Positions 8,027 through 15,709 of a stretch of DNA of 64,000 bases are shown one piece after another (the stretch's first letter is position 1; each line of letters opens with the position of its first letter). The notes below the pieces were generated by a model, which did no database searches, was not told the DNA's origin, and worked only from the letters and a program-made list of their open reading frames with translations. The stretch comes from Streptomyces sp. NBC_00250 (GTDB lineage Bacteria > Actinomycetota > Actinomycetes > Streptomycetales > Streptomycetaceae). Made by a program: the position numbers and the translations under genes. Location of the stretch: NCBI RefSeq assembly GCF_036192275.1, contig NZ_CP108088.1:2294001-2358000 (forward strand). Reading direction: 5' to 3'.

Positions 8027-8500
8027 ATGGAGATCACCGTGCAGTGGGTGAAGACGTCCTGGACGAAGGAGTCCCGGGGCGGCGAGGCCGCCGCCCTCAG
8101 GAACGCGGCGCCGGTCGGCTTCGCCCTGCCCCCGACGGACGTCGAGTTCGGTCACTTCGTCTCGATGCGGGAGGAGGACGGGTTCCTTCCTCGCGAGAGC
8201 GAGAAGGCCCGTCGCCAGATCGACGTCAGCCTGAAGGAGGAGGGTGGCCGGCTCCGGGTCCTCCCTCGCGTGGATCCCTACTGCGGGCTGCCGCCCCGGC
8301 GCCGCAGACCGCCGGCGGTGCGGCTGGAACCGGGCCAGTGGGTCCGCTGGCAGCTGAACTACCGGTTCAGCAGCTTCACCGGGCGGCAGGACTGGTCGTA
8401 CTGGCTCGACACCTTCAACATCGCCTACGGTCCCGTCGACCGCGAGGTCTTCCTTTCGGAGCCGACCTTCCTTGTCGACGAGACCGGTCCGGTCCGTTAG
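8027..8500 (+). CDS. Hypothetical protein, possibly secreted/cell-surface unrelated to known families
   Basis: I do not recognise this 157-residue protein. It has no signal peptide or membrane segment that I can see. Trp/Tyr-rich stretches (WVRWQLNYRFSSF, DWSYWLDTFNIAYG) and a basic proline patch (PPRRRRPPAV) suggest a small beta-rich fold. It begins 23 bp after the DUF397 gene on the same strand and may be the third gene of that operon. The hairpin after its stop marks the end of the unit. Confidence 0.7.
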   Translation: MEITVQWVKTSWTKESRGGEAAALRNAAPVGFALPPTDVEFGHFVSMREEDGFLPRESEKARRQIDVSLKEEGGRLRVLPRVDPYCGLPPRRRRPPAVRLEPGQWVRWQLNYRFSSFTGRQDWSYWLDTFNIAYGPVDREVFLSEPTFLVDETGPVR

Positions 8501-8522
8501 CACGGGGTTCATGGGCCCCGTG
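8501..8522 (+). terminator. Short hairpin after the XRE/DUF397/hypothetical unit
   Basis: cacgggg pairs with ccccgtg across an 8-nt loop immediately after the stop codon of the 157-residue protein. It is only 7 bp, so it is weaker than the other terminators in this window. Confidence 0.45.
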
Positions 8523-8603
8523 GGCCCTGTGCCAGGATGCGTGTACCGGCCCTCCACCCGCACGTGGAGCGGCCGGTGCCGTGCGACGCGAGGAGCGACA
8601 TCC

Positions 8604-9389
8604 ATGAGCACCACCCCCGGCGGTTACCTCTCCGGCCTCTTCTCCCTGGAAGGGCGTACCGCCCTCGTCACGGGTGGCAGCTCCGGCATCGGCCGGGCCA
8701 TCGCGGGAGCGCTGGCCCGTGCCGGGGCGAGCGTGGTCGTGATGGCCCGCAAGGAGGCCGAACTCATCTCGACCGTCGACGAGTTGACCGTCGACGGCTG
8801 CCGGGCGGCCTGGGTGAGCGCCGACCTGAGCACCCGTGAGGGGATCAAGGCGGGGGCGGAAGAGGCGGCGGCCGTGTTCGGGGAGCCGGACATCCTGGTC
8901 AACTCCGCGGGCATCAACCTCCGGCCCCCGTTCGGCGACCTGAGCGACGAGGTCTGGGACACCACGATGACGGTGAACCTGGAGGCTCCGTTCCTCCTGG
9001 GCCGGCGCTTCGGCCCCGGCATGGCCGAGCGCGGCTTCGGCCGGATCATCCACATCACGTCCCAGCAGGCGCACCGCGCGTTCGTGCAGAGCGGTGCGTA
9101 CGGGGTGTCCAAGGGCGCCCTGGAGTCGCTGGCCCGTTCGCAGGCGGAGGCCTGGTCCCCGTACGGCGTCACGGCCAACACCCTGGTCCCCGGCTTCGTG
9201 ATGACCCCGCTCAACCAGCGGCTCTCCTCCGACCCGGAGAAGGTGGCCGCGCTCGCCGCCCGCACGATGGTGGGCCGCAACGGCCTCGCCGAGGACTTCG
9301 CGGGCGCGGCCGTCTTCCTGGCGAGCCCGTCGTCCGCGTACGTGACGGGCCAGTCCCTCTTCGTGGACGGCGGCTTCTCCGTCCACTGA
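8604..9389 (+). CDS. Short-chain dehydrogenase/reductase (classical SDR)
   Basis: This 261-residue classical SDR has the NAD(P)-binding motif TGGSSGIG near residue 24, the structural NSAG motif, the catalytic Ser in ITSQ, YGVSK as the catalytic Tyr/Lys, and the C-terminal SAYVTGQSLFVDGGF. The sequence resembles gluconate 5-dehydrogenase or 3-oxoacyl reductase-like enzymes, but the substrate is not fixed. The ATG has GAGGAG 8 bp upstream. It is a single gene, with the toxin-immunity operon converging on it. Confidence 0.93.
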   Translation: MSTTPGGYLSGLFSLEGRTALVTGGSSGIGRAIAGALARAGASVVVMARKEAELISTVDELTVDGCRAAWVSADLSTREGIKAGAEEAAAVFGEPDILVNSAGINLRPPFGDLSDEVWDTTMTVNLEAPFLLGRRFGPGMAERGFGRIIHITSQQAHRAFVQSGAYGVSKGALESLARSQAEAWSPYGVTANTLVPGFVMTPLNQRLSSDPEKVAALAARTMVGRNGLAEDFAGAAVFLASPSSAYVTGQSLFVDGGFSVH

Positions 9390-9420
9390 GGGTGCGCGGG
9401 GCGCGCCCTGCCGTTACGTG

Positions 9421-10335
9421 TCAGCGAGCGGCGGCGTCGGTCAGGGTTCCGGACCAGTCGGCGAGGGCCTGGGCGCAGGCGCCAAGGGTCTTCGCCGTGG
9501 GGTCGAAGGACGCGGACGGGCCGGCGGACAGGGTCAGGGCGGGGCCGTCGGCCGAACTGCCCACCGTCACGGCGCACTCCACCGTGGCCGACGGCCCCTC
9601 CGTACCGGAGGGGACCGGGAGAGTCAGGACCAGCTCGCAGCCGCCCGCGCGCACGCCGGCGGCGTCGAGCCGGGCGGTCATCGCCTCCGTCAGCGGTTCC
9701 GCGTTGCTCTCCAACGACCCCCGGCCCAGCTTGAACTCCTCGTCCACCGCGACGACGCCGACCCCCCGCAGGGTCGTCGCCCGCAGGCGTACCCGGCGGG
9801 CGCTGAACACACCCGTGCTGTGCAGGACGAACACGGCGACGAGCACGGCCCGTACGGCCGCGTCGAGATCGGCCGGACGGCCGGGCAGCGGGAAGCGCCA
9901 CCGGGGGGCCCGGAGCCGTACCGGCGCGATCCCGGTGGCGAGCGCCGACAGACCGTCGTGGACCGTCTCGCCGAGGAGCCAGGGCCCGCCGGGGCCGAGC
10001 ATGAGGAGCCGGCCGTGTGCGTCGACCGCGAGCGGCGCGTCCGTGTCCGTACGGCCGAAGGGGAAGAGCCGTACGCCGAGGGAGTCGGCGAGCCGGTTCA
10101 GGGACGGGACGTCGAGGCGGGCCTCGCGGGGGTCGACGACGCTGCCGATCGCGGCGACCTCCCGGCCGCCGTCGGCGGCGGGGTGGACGTGCAGGCCGTG
10201 GAACTCGCGCAGGGCCCGCTCGGCGGCCGGGAACAGTTCCGCGCCGACCGTCACCGTGATGAGGACGGCCAGCATGGCGGCGTCCCCCGCGTCACGGCCG
10301 GGCCGCCAGCCCGCCTCCGTCAGGACGCCCGTCAT
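9421..10335 (-). CDS. SUKH-3 immunity protein with a long C-terminal extension
   Basis: The first 130 or so residues match SUKH-3 immunity proteins: LTEAGWRPGRD, RLADSLGVRLFPFGR, AVDAHGRLLMLGPGG. About 170 further residues do not look like SUKH and contain an Arg-rich beta segment (SARRVRLRATTLRG) and repeated valine strands, perhaps a second immunity-like domain. It overlaps the orphan deaminase gene by 4 bp (ATGA), so it is expected to neutralise that deaminase. It is the last gene of the toxin operon. Total length is 304 residues, about twice the usual SUKH size. Confidence 0.82.
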   Translation of the reverse strand: MTGVLTEAGWRPGRDAGDAAMLAVLITVTVGAELFPAAERALREFHGLHVHPAADGGREVAAIGSVVDPREARLDVPSLNRLADSLGVRLFPFGRTDTDAPLAVDAHGRLLMLGPGGPWLLGETVHDGLSALATGIAPVRLRAPRWRFPLPGRPADLDAAVRAVLVAVFVLHSTGVFSARRVRLRATTLRGVGVVAVDEEFKLGRGSLESNAEPLTEAMTARLDAAGVRAGGCELVLTLPVPSGTEGPSATVECAVTVGSSADGPALTLSAGPSASFDPTAKTLGACAQALADWSGTLTDAAAR

Positions 10336-10727
10336 GTCTGATCGTGGAGGATCGAGATCCCCAGCCGGTCGAGGAGCGCGGAGCACGAGCGGCAGACGTC
10401 GGCCTCGGTGCCGTGCTCGGGGTCGCCGTGCGGGCGGATCTTGCGGGCGACGAGCGCGGCGCCCGCGAAGTGCGATGCCGCCTCGTCCAGGGTGACCGTC
10501 CGGTCGTCGCCCCGCTGCCGGTCGAGGCCGAAGAGCTCGTCGGAGACGAGGGCGGACTCGGCGCAGTAGCCGATGAAGGGCACGCGCAGGGCGGGCGGGA
10601 GCCCGTCGAAGAACTCCCGCACGGCGGGGTGGAGGTGGGGCTCGCCGTCGCCGGTGAGGTTGGTGTGGCTGGTGATGGTGCCGTGGATGAGCAGCGAGGC
10701 CGCCGTTCCGGGAATCAGGTCAGACAT
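10332..10727 (-). CDS. Orphan YwqJ-like deaminase toxin domain
   Basis: This 131-residue stand-alone toxin tip has the zinc-binding deaminase signature CAE (55-57) and CRSC (112-115). It also has SLLIHGTITSHTN and LHPAVREF, which match the C-terminal domain of the large toxin upstream segment by segment. It has no secretion or WXG-like N-terminus. Such orphan tips are usually recombination cassettes that can be joined to the full-length toxin. Alternatively it is degenerate or expressed only with its immunity gene. It has a strong GGAGG site and an 8-bp overlap with the SUKH-3 gene before it. Confidence 0.85.
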   Translation of the reverse strand: MSDLIPGTAASLLIHGTITSHTNLTGDGEPHLHPAVREFFDGLPPALRVPFIGYCAESALVSDELFGLDRQRGDDRTVTLDEAASHFAGAALVARKIRPHGDPEHGTEADVCRSCSALLDRLGISILHDQT

Positions 10728-11193
10728 AGAAGTCCTCCGCGTCCTGCATGGGGGCGTGGGCGAGACCGATCATCGCCTCGTGCTTGTCAGCGCCCATGTA
10801 GTAGGCGCCGGTGTGGTGCACGAAGAAGAACCGGCCCCGTTCGTCGATGAGCACGGGCGAGCCCTCCGAGCCGTCGAGGCCGACCGGGAAGAGCCGGACG
10901 CCGAGTTCGCGGCTCAGTTCGGCGACCTCCGCCGGGGCGGACCGGAAGCCGAGGTAGGGGGTGAAGTAGAGGTAGTCCTCTCGCGCGGCGTCGATGGTGA
11001 GACGCAGTCCGCCGTGCTCGGCGAGGAAGGCGGTCGCGGCCTCGAAGGGCTCCACGGGGAACCCGGCCTCCCGGTACTGCCCGGTGATCTCGTCGACCAT
11101 CGCCGGCACGGTGCCGGCCACGTCCCGTCCCGGGAACCATCCGTGGTCCCGGAACCAGGCGTCGACGTCCTCCGGGGTGTTCAAGTGCGGCAT
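10720..11193 (-). CDS. SUKH-3 family immunity protein
   Basis: This 157-residue SUKH-3 protein has FRDHGWFPGRD at the N-terminus, SRELGVRLFPVGLDG in the middle and LIDERGRFFFVHHTGAYYMG toward the C-terminus, followed by HEAMIGLA. It starts 9 bp after the large toxin gene with an AAGGAG ribosome site, which is the standard position for the cognate immunity gene. It probably binds the deaminase tip in the cytoplasm and protects the producer and its kin. Confidence 0.9.
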   Translation of the reverse strand: MPHLNTPEDVDAWFRDHGWFPGRDVAGTVPAMVDEITGQYREAGFPVEPFEAATAFLAEHGGLRLTIDAAREDYLYFTPYLGFRSAPAEVAELSRELGVRLFPVGLDGSEGSPVLIDERGRFFFVHHTGAYYMGADKHEAMIGLAHAPMQDAEDFYV

Positions 11194-11202
11194 GTGTGCT
11201 CC

Positions 11203-12981
11203 TTATCCGGCGTACGCCGTGACGCCGGCCATGTCCATGGCGATCGCGCAGGACCGGCACGGCGGCTTGTACTCGCCGTGGCCGAGGGGGTGAGGTTTGA
11301 TCTGTTCGCCGATCTGCACGCTGTAGACCTGCGATCCGCGCATGGCGTCGCGGACGTGGTCGACCGAGGAGATCCCGGTGCCGTCGGGGTCCAGCTGCCG
11401 GAGCCGGTCCGAGACGAGGTTCGCCTCGGCGCATTTGCCGTGACCCGCGCCGGGGAAACCTCCGTCGGCCTTGATCTGCCGTTCGACGTCGTCGTAGATC
11501 GACTTCATGGCGGGGTGGAGGTCCGGGGTCTTCTGGCCCGCCCCCTTGGTGGCACTGGAGTGGCTGGTGACGACTCCGTCGTGCAGGAGGCTGCCGGAGC
11601 ACGATCCGTCGAGGAGGTTCGTACCGGGCGGGAAGTGGGTCTTGGCCAAGTCGATCTTGTGTTTGGGGTCGTTCGGGTTCTCGGGGTCGGCCTTGCGCGC
11701 CTTGTTCGCCAGGTCTCGGGCCTCCTGGACGAGCGCCTCGCGCTGCTGCTCGGGGGTGAGGTGGCTGACGTCGAGCGGGTCCGTCCGGTGGTGCCTCATG
11801 TTACCGGCGGAGCTGCCGTGCCACGGCGGGGGCGGGGTCATGCGGTTGCCGCCGGGGTTGTAGCCGGAGCCGCCGTTCCCGCCGCCACCGCCACCACCAC
11901 CGCCACCGCCACCGCCTCCACCGCCGCCCTTGCCGCCGCCGTCGTCGTCGCCCTTGCGCTGGCGGGCGAAGCGGTCGCGGAGGTCGTCGTCGGTGTTCTT
12001 GTGGTCGACGGAGATCTGCTTGACGACCTTGGGCAGCGTCTGGCCGACGTGGTCGCCCATGCTCTTGGCGGCCTTGGTGAGGGCCTCCAGGGCCTTGTCG
12101 GCGACCGGATCGATCGCGTCGGCGATCGAGTCGCGGCCCCGGGCCCGGCCGTGCGCGGTCTTCGCCCTCGTGAGCTTGCCGGCCGTCTTGCCGTGGATGC
12201 CGGCGCTCACGCCGTTCAGCTGGGTGGAGGCGTGGGTGTGCTCGGAGTGCTCGATGTGCAGGTTCTTCAACCCGCTGCCCTTCGAGCCGCCGCCGCCACC
12301 GCCGGCGGAGGCCAGGTTCATGGCCTCCTTGCCGGACTGGACGCCCTCGTTGAAGCCGTCCTTGCCCGCGTTCTTCGTCTGGTCGAGGTCGACGCCGTCC
12401 TGAAGGCCGATCGCCATCGCGCCGAGCTGGACGACGAGGTCGGCCGCCATGCCCTCCAGGGCCGCCACGGCCGGCTCGGTCATCGCGGCGACGACGTATC
12501 CGACGGCCTCCTCCACGCACTCCTTGATCAGCCGCTTGACGACCTCCTGCGTGGCGCGCATCGCGCCCGCGCCGATCAGGGCGGACAGACCACCGGTCAC
12601 CGGGATGAGGGAGAGCGCGATGCCCGCCTCGGCGGCCAGGTAGCCGAGCTGGACGAGTGCCGCGAGCTTCATGCCCTCGATCGCACCGGCCGCCGTGTCC
12701 AGACCGCCCGCGATGGTGCGCGCCGCACCGGCGATGTCCTTGATGTGCTTGGTCTTGACCTTCGACCAGTGCTCGTTGAGCGCGTCCATCGACTCGCCCT
12801 GCCCCGAGGACAGCAGCCGCTCGAAGTGGTTGTTCGCGAGCTGGCCGTCGTCCTCCAGGTCCTCCGCGAACTCCCGCAAGGCGTCCGCCATCTCGCGGTA
12901 CGCGTCCTCGTCGACGTTCGGCCAGGCCACTCCGATCAGATCGAGCAGCGTGTCCGCCCAGCCCGGCACCGTGACAGCCAC
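11203..12981 (-). CDS. Polymorphic toxin: CpnT-like N-terminal domain with YwqJ-like deaminase tip
   Basis: This is a 592-residue modular toxin. Residues 1 to about 220 are helical and resemble the CpnT/WXG100-like N-terminal domain of ESX/type VII-exported proteins (GWADTLLDLIGVAWPNVDED, then hydrophobic helices). A charged linker ends in a run of about 18 glycines broken by Lys, then a conserved pretoxin segment (LTPEQQREALVQEARDLAN). The tip is a deaminase with CAE and CRSC zinc motifs and TSHSSATKG. The start GTG at 12981 follows GGGTGGGGG; the frame extends further upstream but without coding character. No signal peptide is seen. It probably edits nucleic acid bases or nucleotides in rival cells. 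Confidence 0.88.
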   Translation of the reverse strand: MAVTVPGWADTLLDLIGVAWPNVDEDAYREMADALREFAEDLEDDGQLANNHFERLLSSGQGESMDALNEHWSKVKTKHIKDIAGAARTIAGGLDTAAGAIEGMKLAALVQLGYLAAEAGIALSLIPVTGGLSALIGAGAMRATQEVVKRLIKECVEEAVGYVVAAMTEPAVAALEGMAADLVVQLGAMAIGLQDGVDLDQTKNAGKDGFNEGVQSGKEAMNLASAGGGGGGSKGSGLKNLHIEHSEHTHASTQLNGVSAGIHGKTAGKLTRAKTAHGRARGRDSIADAIDPVADKALEALTKAAKSMGDHVGQTLPKVVKQISVDHKNTDDDLRDRFARQRKGDDDGGGKGGGGGGGGGGGGGGGGGNGGSGYNPGGNRMTPPPPWHGSSAGNMRHHRTDPLDVSHLTPEQQREALVQEARDLANKARKADPENPNDPKHKIDLAKTHFPPGTNLLDGSCSGSLLHDGVVTSHSSATKGAGQKTPDLHPAMKSIYDDVERQIKADGGFPGAGHGKCAEANLVSDRLRQLDPDGTGISSVDHVRDAMRGSQVYSVQIGEQIKPHPLGHGEYKPPCRSCAIAMDMAGVTAYAG

Positions 12982-13079
12982 GATCCCCCACCCCCGTTGA
13001 TGCTTCTCTTTGCAATGCGGAACAGTCCTACCACAGGGGACGCCTGACGGTGGGTCCGAGGTTCCCTGGTGGAACAGCA

Positions 13080-13115
13080 CGACGGCGGCAAGGGAAGAAT
13101 CCCTTGCCGCCGTCG
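13080..13115. terminator. 16-bp hairpin terminator of msrB/murC side
   Basis: A perfect 16-bp stem with the 4-nt loop agaa lies between the end of msrB and the start of the toxin gene, both on the minus strand. It should isolate the toxin operon from msrB read-through. Confidence 0.85.
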
Positions 13116-13129
13116 CTTTGCTCGACCGG

Positions 13130-13537
13130 TCAGCTCTCGCCGGGCTCCAGCCGCAGCGAGATCGAGTTGATGCAGTACCGCTGGTCCGTCGGGGTGGGGT
13201 AGCCCTCGCCCTCGAAGACATGGCCAAGGTGGGAGCCGCAGCGGGAGCAGCGGACCTCGGTGCGGACCATGCCGTGGGAGCGGTCGTCGATCAGCTCGAC
13301 GGCGGAGCTGTCCTTCGGGTCGAAGAAGGACGGCCAGCCGCAGTGCGACTCGAACTTCTCGTTCGACGTGAACAGCTCCGCGCCACAGGCCCGGCAGGAG
13401 TACACGCCCTGGGTGGTGGTGTCGGTGTACTCACCCCGGAAGGCGGGCTCGGTGCCCGCCTGGCGCAGCACCTGGTACTCCGCCGGGGTCAGCTCCGCAC
13501 GCCACTGCTCGTCCGGCTTCTCGACGTCGTACGCCAT
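13130..13537 (-). CDS. msrB: Peptide-methionine (R)-S-oxide reductase MsrB
   Basis: This 135-residue MsrB reduces the R epimer of methionine sulfoxide in proteins. The structural zinc site is C48/C51 (CRAC) and C97/C100 (CSRCG). The catalytic cysteine is C122 in RYCINS, and C66 sits in HCGWPSF. It lies 16 bp downstream of murC on the same strand and may be co-transcribed with it. Length and motifs are standard. Confidence 0.97.
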   Translation of the reverse strand: MAYDVEKPDEQWRAELTPAEYQVLRQAGTEPAFRGEYTDTTTQGVYSCRACGAELFTSNEKFESHCGWPSFFDPKDSSAVELIDDRSHGMVRTEVRCSRCGSHLGHVFEGEGYPTPTDQRYCINSISLRLEPGES

Positions 13538-13553
13538 GAGCTCGCTCCCTCTG

Positions 13554-14945
13554 CTACTTCGACAGGTGGTCCAGGATCAGCGGGCCGAGGTCCGTGACGT
13601 CGCCCGCGCCCATGGTGAGAACGAGATCGCCGGGTCCGGCCATTCCCGCCACGACCTCGGGCACCGTGGCCTTGTCATGGACGGGCGTCACGTCGGCGCC
13701 CGCCTGCCGCGCGGCGGCGATGATCAGCTCGCTGGTGATGCCCGGGATCGGGTCCTCGCGGGCCGGGTAGATGTCGAGGACGACGGACGCGTCGGCGAGG
13801 GCCAGCGCGTCGCCCATCTCCTTGCCCAGTTCCTGGGTGCGGGAGAAGAGGTGGGGCTGGAAGACGACCAGGAGGCGGGAGGCTCCGGCGGCGCCGCGCA
13901 TGGCCTCCAGGTCGGCGGTCATCTCGGTGGGGTGGTGCGCGTACGAGTCGATGACCTGGACGCCCTTGGCCTCGCCCTTGAGCTGGAGGCGGCGGCCGAC
14001 GCCGGTGTAGGCGGTGAGGGCCTGGGCGAGCTCGGCCGGGTCGATGCCGACGCGGGCGCCGGCGGCGAGGGCCGCGGCGGCGTTGTGGGCGTAGTGGCGA
14101 CCGGGGACGGAGACGGTGAAGGTGTGCTCGGCGCCGTCGAGGGCGACCGTCACCTCGCTCTTCATCCCGTTGGGGACGATCTTCAGGATGCGGGCGTCGG
14201 AGTCCTCGGTCTCACCGACCGTGACGATGTTCAGACCCTCGCGGTCCGCGACCCGGCGGGCCAGCTCGCGCGCGCCCGCGTGCTCGCCGACGACCAGGGT
14301 GCCGCCGGGGCGGATCTTGGCGGTGAAGGCCTCGAAGGACTCGTAGATCTCGTCCATGGAGGCGTAGTTCGCGTGGTGGTCCAGCTCGACGTTGAGGACG
14401 ATCGCGACCTCGGGGTCGTACTTCTGGAAGCTCCGGTCGCTCTCGTCGGCCTCGGCGACGAAGACCTCGCCGGCGCCGTGCAGGGCGTTGGTGCCGGGGC
14501 CCGCCAGGTCGCCGCCGATGGCGTACGAGGGGTCGAGACCGAGCTCGGTGAGGGCGACGGCCAGCATGGAGGTGGTCGTCGTCTTGCCGTGCGTGCCGGC
14601 GACCGCGATCGCGCGCAGGCCGTCCATCAGGGAGGCGAGCGCGTCGGAGCGGTGGACGACGGGGATGCCCAGCTCGGCGGCGCGGGCCAGCTCGGGGTTG
14701 TCGGCGCGGATGGCGCTGGAGACGACGACGGCGGAGGCGTCGTCGGCGAGGTGCTCGGCGGCGTGGCCGATGTGCACGGTGGCGCCCAGGGCGCGCAGGG
14801 ACTCGGCGGTCGCCGACTCCTTGGCGTCGCTGCCGGCGACCTTGGCGCCGCGCTGGGCGAGGATCTTCGCGATGCCCGACATTCCGGCACCGCCGATGCC
14901 GATGAAGTGCGGCCGTTCCATGGCGGCAGGGATGGCGGGTGCCAT
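13554..14945 (-). CDS. murC: UDP-N-acetylmuramate--L-alanine ligase MurC
   Basis: MurC adds L-alanine to UDP-MurNAc, the first amino acid of the peptidoglycan stem. The protein has 463 residues with an N-terminal Rossmann segment HFIGIGGAGMSGIA, the central ATPase loop AVAGTHGKTTTTS and the Mur-ligase motif NVELDHHANY, then the C-terminal IDSYAHHPTEM. I chose the ATG at 14945 because GGGGAGA precedes it by 7 bp; the frame upstream is non-coding. It is away from the dcw cluster, as I recall for Streptomyces murC. Confidence 0.97.
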   Translation of the reverse strand: MAPAIPAAMERPHFIGIGGAGMSGIAKILAQRGAKVAGSDAKESATAESLRALGATVHIGHAAEHLADDASAVVVSSAIRADNPELARAAELGIPVVHRSDALASLMDGLRAIAVAGTHGKTTTTSMLAVALTELGLDPSYAIGGDLAGPGTNALHGAGEVFVAEADESDRSFQKYDPEVAIVLNVELDHHANYASMDEIYESFEAFTAKIRPGGTLVVGEHAGARELARRVADREGLNIVTVGETEDSDARILKIVPNGMKSEVTVALDGAEHTFTVSVPGRHYAHNAAAALAAGARVGIDPAELAQALTAYTGVGRRLQLKGEAKGVQVIDSYAHHPTEMTADLEAMRGAAGASRLLVVFQPHLFSRTQELGKEMGDALALADASVVLDIYPAREDPIPGITSELIIAAARQAGADVTPVHDKATVPEVVAGMAGPGDLVLTMGAGDVTDLGPLILDHLSK

Positions 14946-15120
14946 GCGGATCTCTCCCCTGGGTGCGTCGTGCGTGGAAGCCCCCAGCCTAGTGGCTCGC
15001 GCCGGGTGGGCCCGGCGGGCGCCGGACCCGTGTCCGGCAGCCGGGCCCGGGGGCCGTACGGGTCCCCGGGTCCGCGCCCCCTGCACGGGGCGCGGGCCCG
15101 GGCCTGCGGTCACCGGGCGG

Positions 15121-15603
15121 TCACTGCGCCGCTTCCTCGCTGTGGGCGAAGAGCTTGAGCACGGGGACCCCCACCTTGTGGCGGGCCCGGGAGGCCCAGT
15201 CCCGGTGGAAGAACTCCTCCACGTAGTGCGGGGCGGTGAGCACGATCACCTCGTCCGCCTCCGACTCGTCGACCACCGCCTTCATCTTGTTGAGCGGGTG
15301 GTCCTCGACGACCTGGCCGACCGCTTCGCAACCGGCGTTTCTCAGGGCCCGGAGCGAGTACTCCAGGGCCTGCTCGGCGGGGACCCTGGCCTCCTTGCCC
15401 TCCGGTTCGTCGCCCTCACGGGCGGCTTCCTTCAGTTCGCCCATGGCCACGTCGTCGATGGCACGCAGCAGTACATCGGCCTGGTCACCACGCGGCTGCA
15501 TCAGGACGATGAAGGAAACGCCCTCGTCGCCGTGCAGGGTGGTGACGAATTCCACGTCGACGGACGTCAGGGGCTTCTCGATCATCAGAACGCTTGTGAA
15601 CAC
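15121..15603 (-). CDS. Conserved actinobacterial protein, Usp-like fold suspected (not TrpC)
   Basis: This 160-residue soluble protein begins VFTSVLMIEKPLTSVDVEFV and ends APHYVEEFFHRDWASRARHK followed by VGVPVLKLF. I recall homologues being labelled indole-3-glycerol phosphate synthase, but it is far too short for a TIM barrel and lacks TrpC motifs. The alternating strands and the end motif (ADEVIVLTAPHYVEEFF) look more like a universal-stress-protein fold. GTG at 15603 has AGAAGGG upstream; ATG 15585 is the alternative. Function unknown. Confidence 0.8.
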   Translation of the reverse strand: MFTSVLMIEKPLTSVDVEFVTTLHGDEGVSFIVLMQPRGDQADVLLRAIDDVAMGELKEAAREGDEPEGKEARVPAEQALEYSLRALRNAGCEAVGQVVEDHPLNKMKAVVDESEADEVIVLTAPHYVEEFFHRDWASRARHKVGVPVLKLFAHSEEAAQ

Positions 15604-15709
15604 CTCAGGAGCCCTTCTGCGGAAACCATCCTTCCCCGTGCCCGCACGGGGTCTGCGACAGTAAGTGTGCCCAGCGGACGGTAAGCGGAACGACAAATTC
15701 CGCCGATTG

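Noticed and set aside
10573..13047. An 824-codon plus-strand frame opposite the toxin operon
   Set aside because: The minus-strand toxin, SUKH and deaminase genes have coherent motifs and ribosome sites; this frame has low-complexity Ala/Val sequence.
15121..15603. Indole-3-glycerol phosphate synthase (TrpC)
   Set aside because: 160 residues, no TIM-barrel strands or TrpC catalytic residues.
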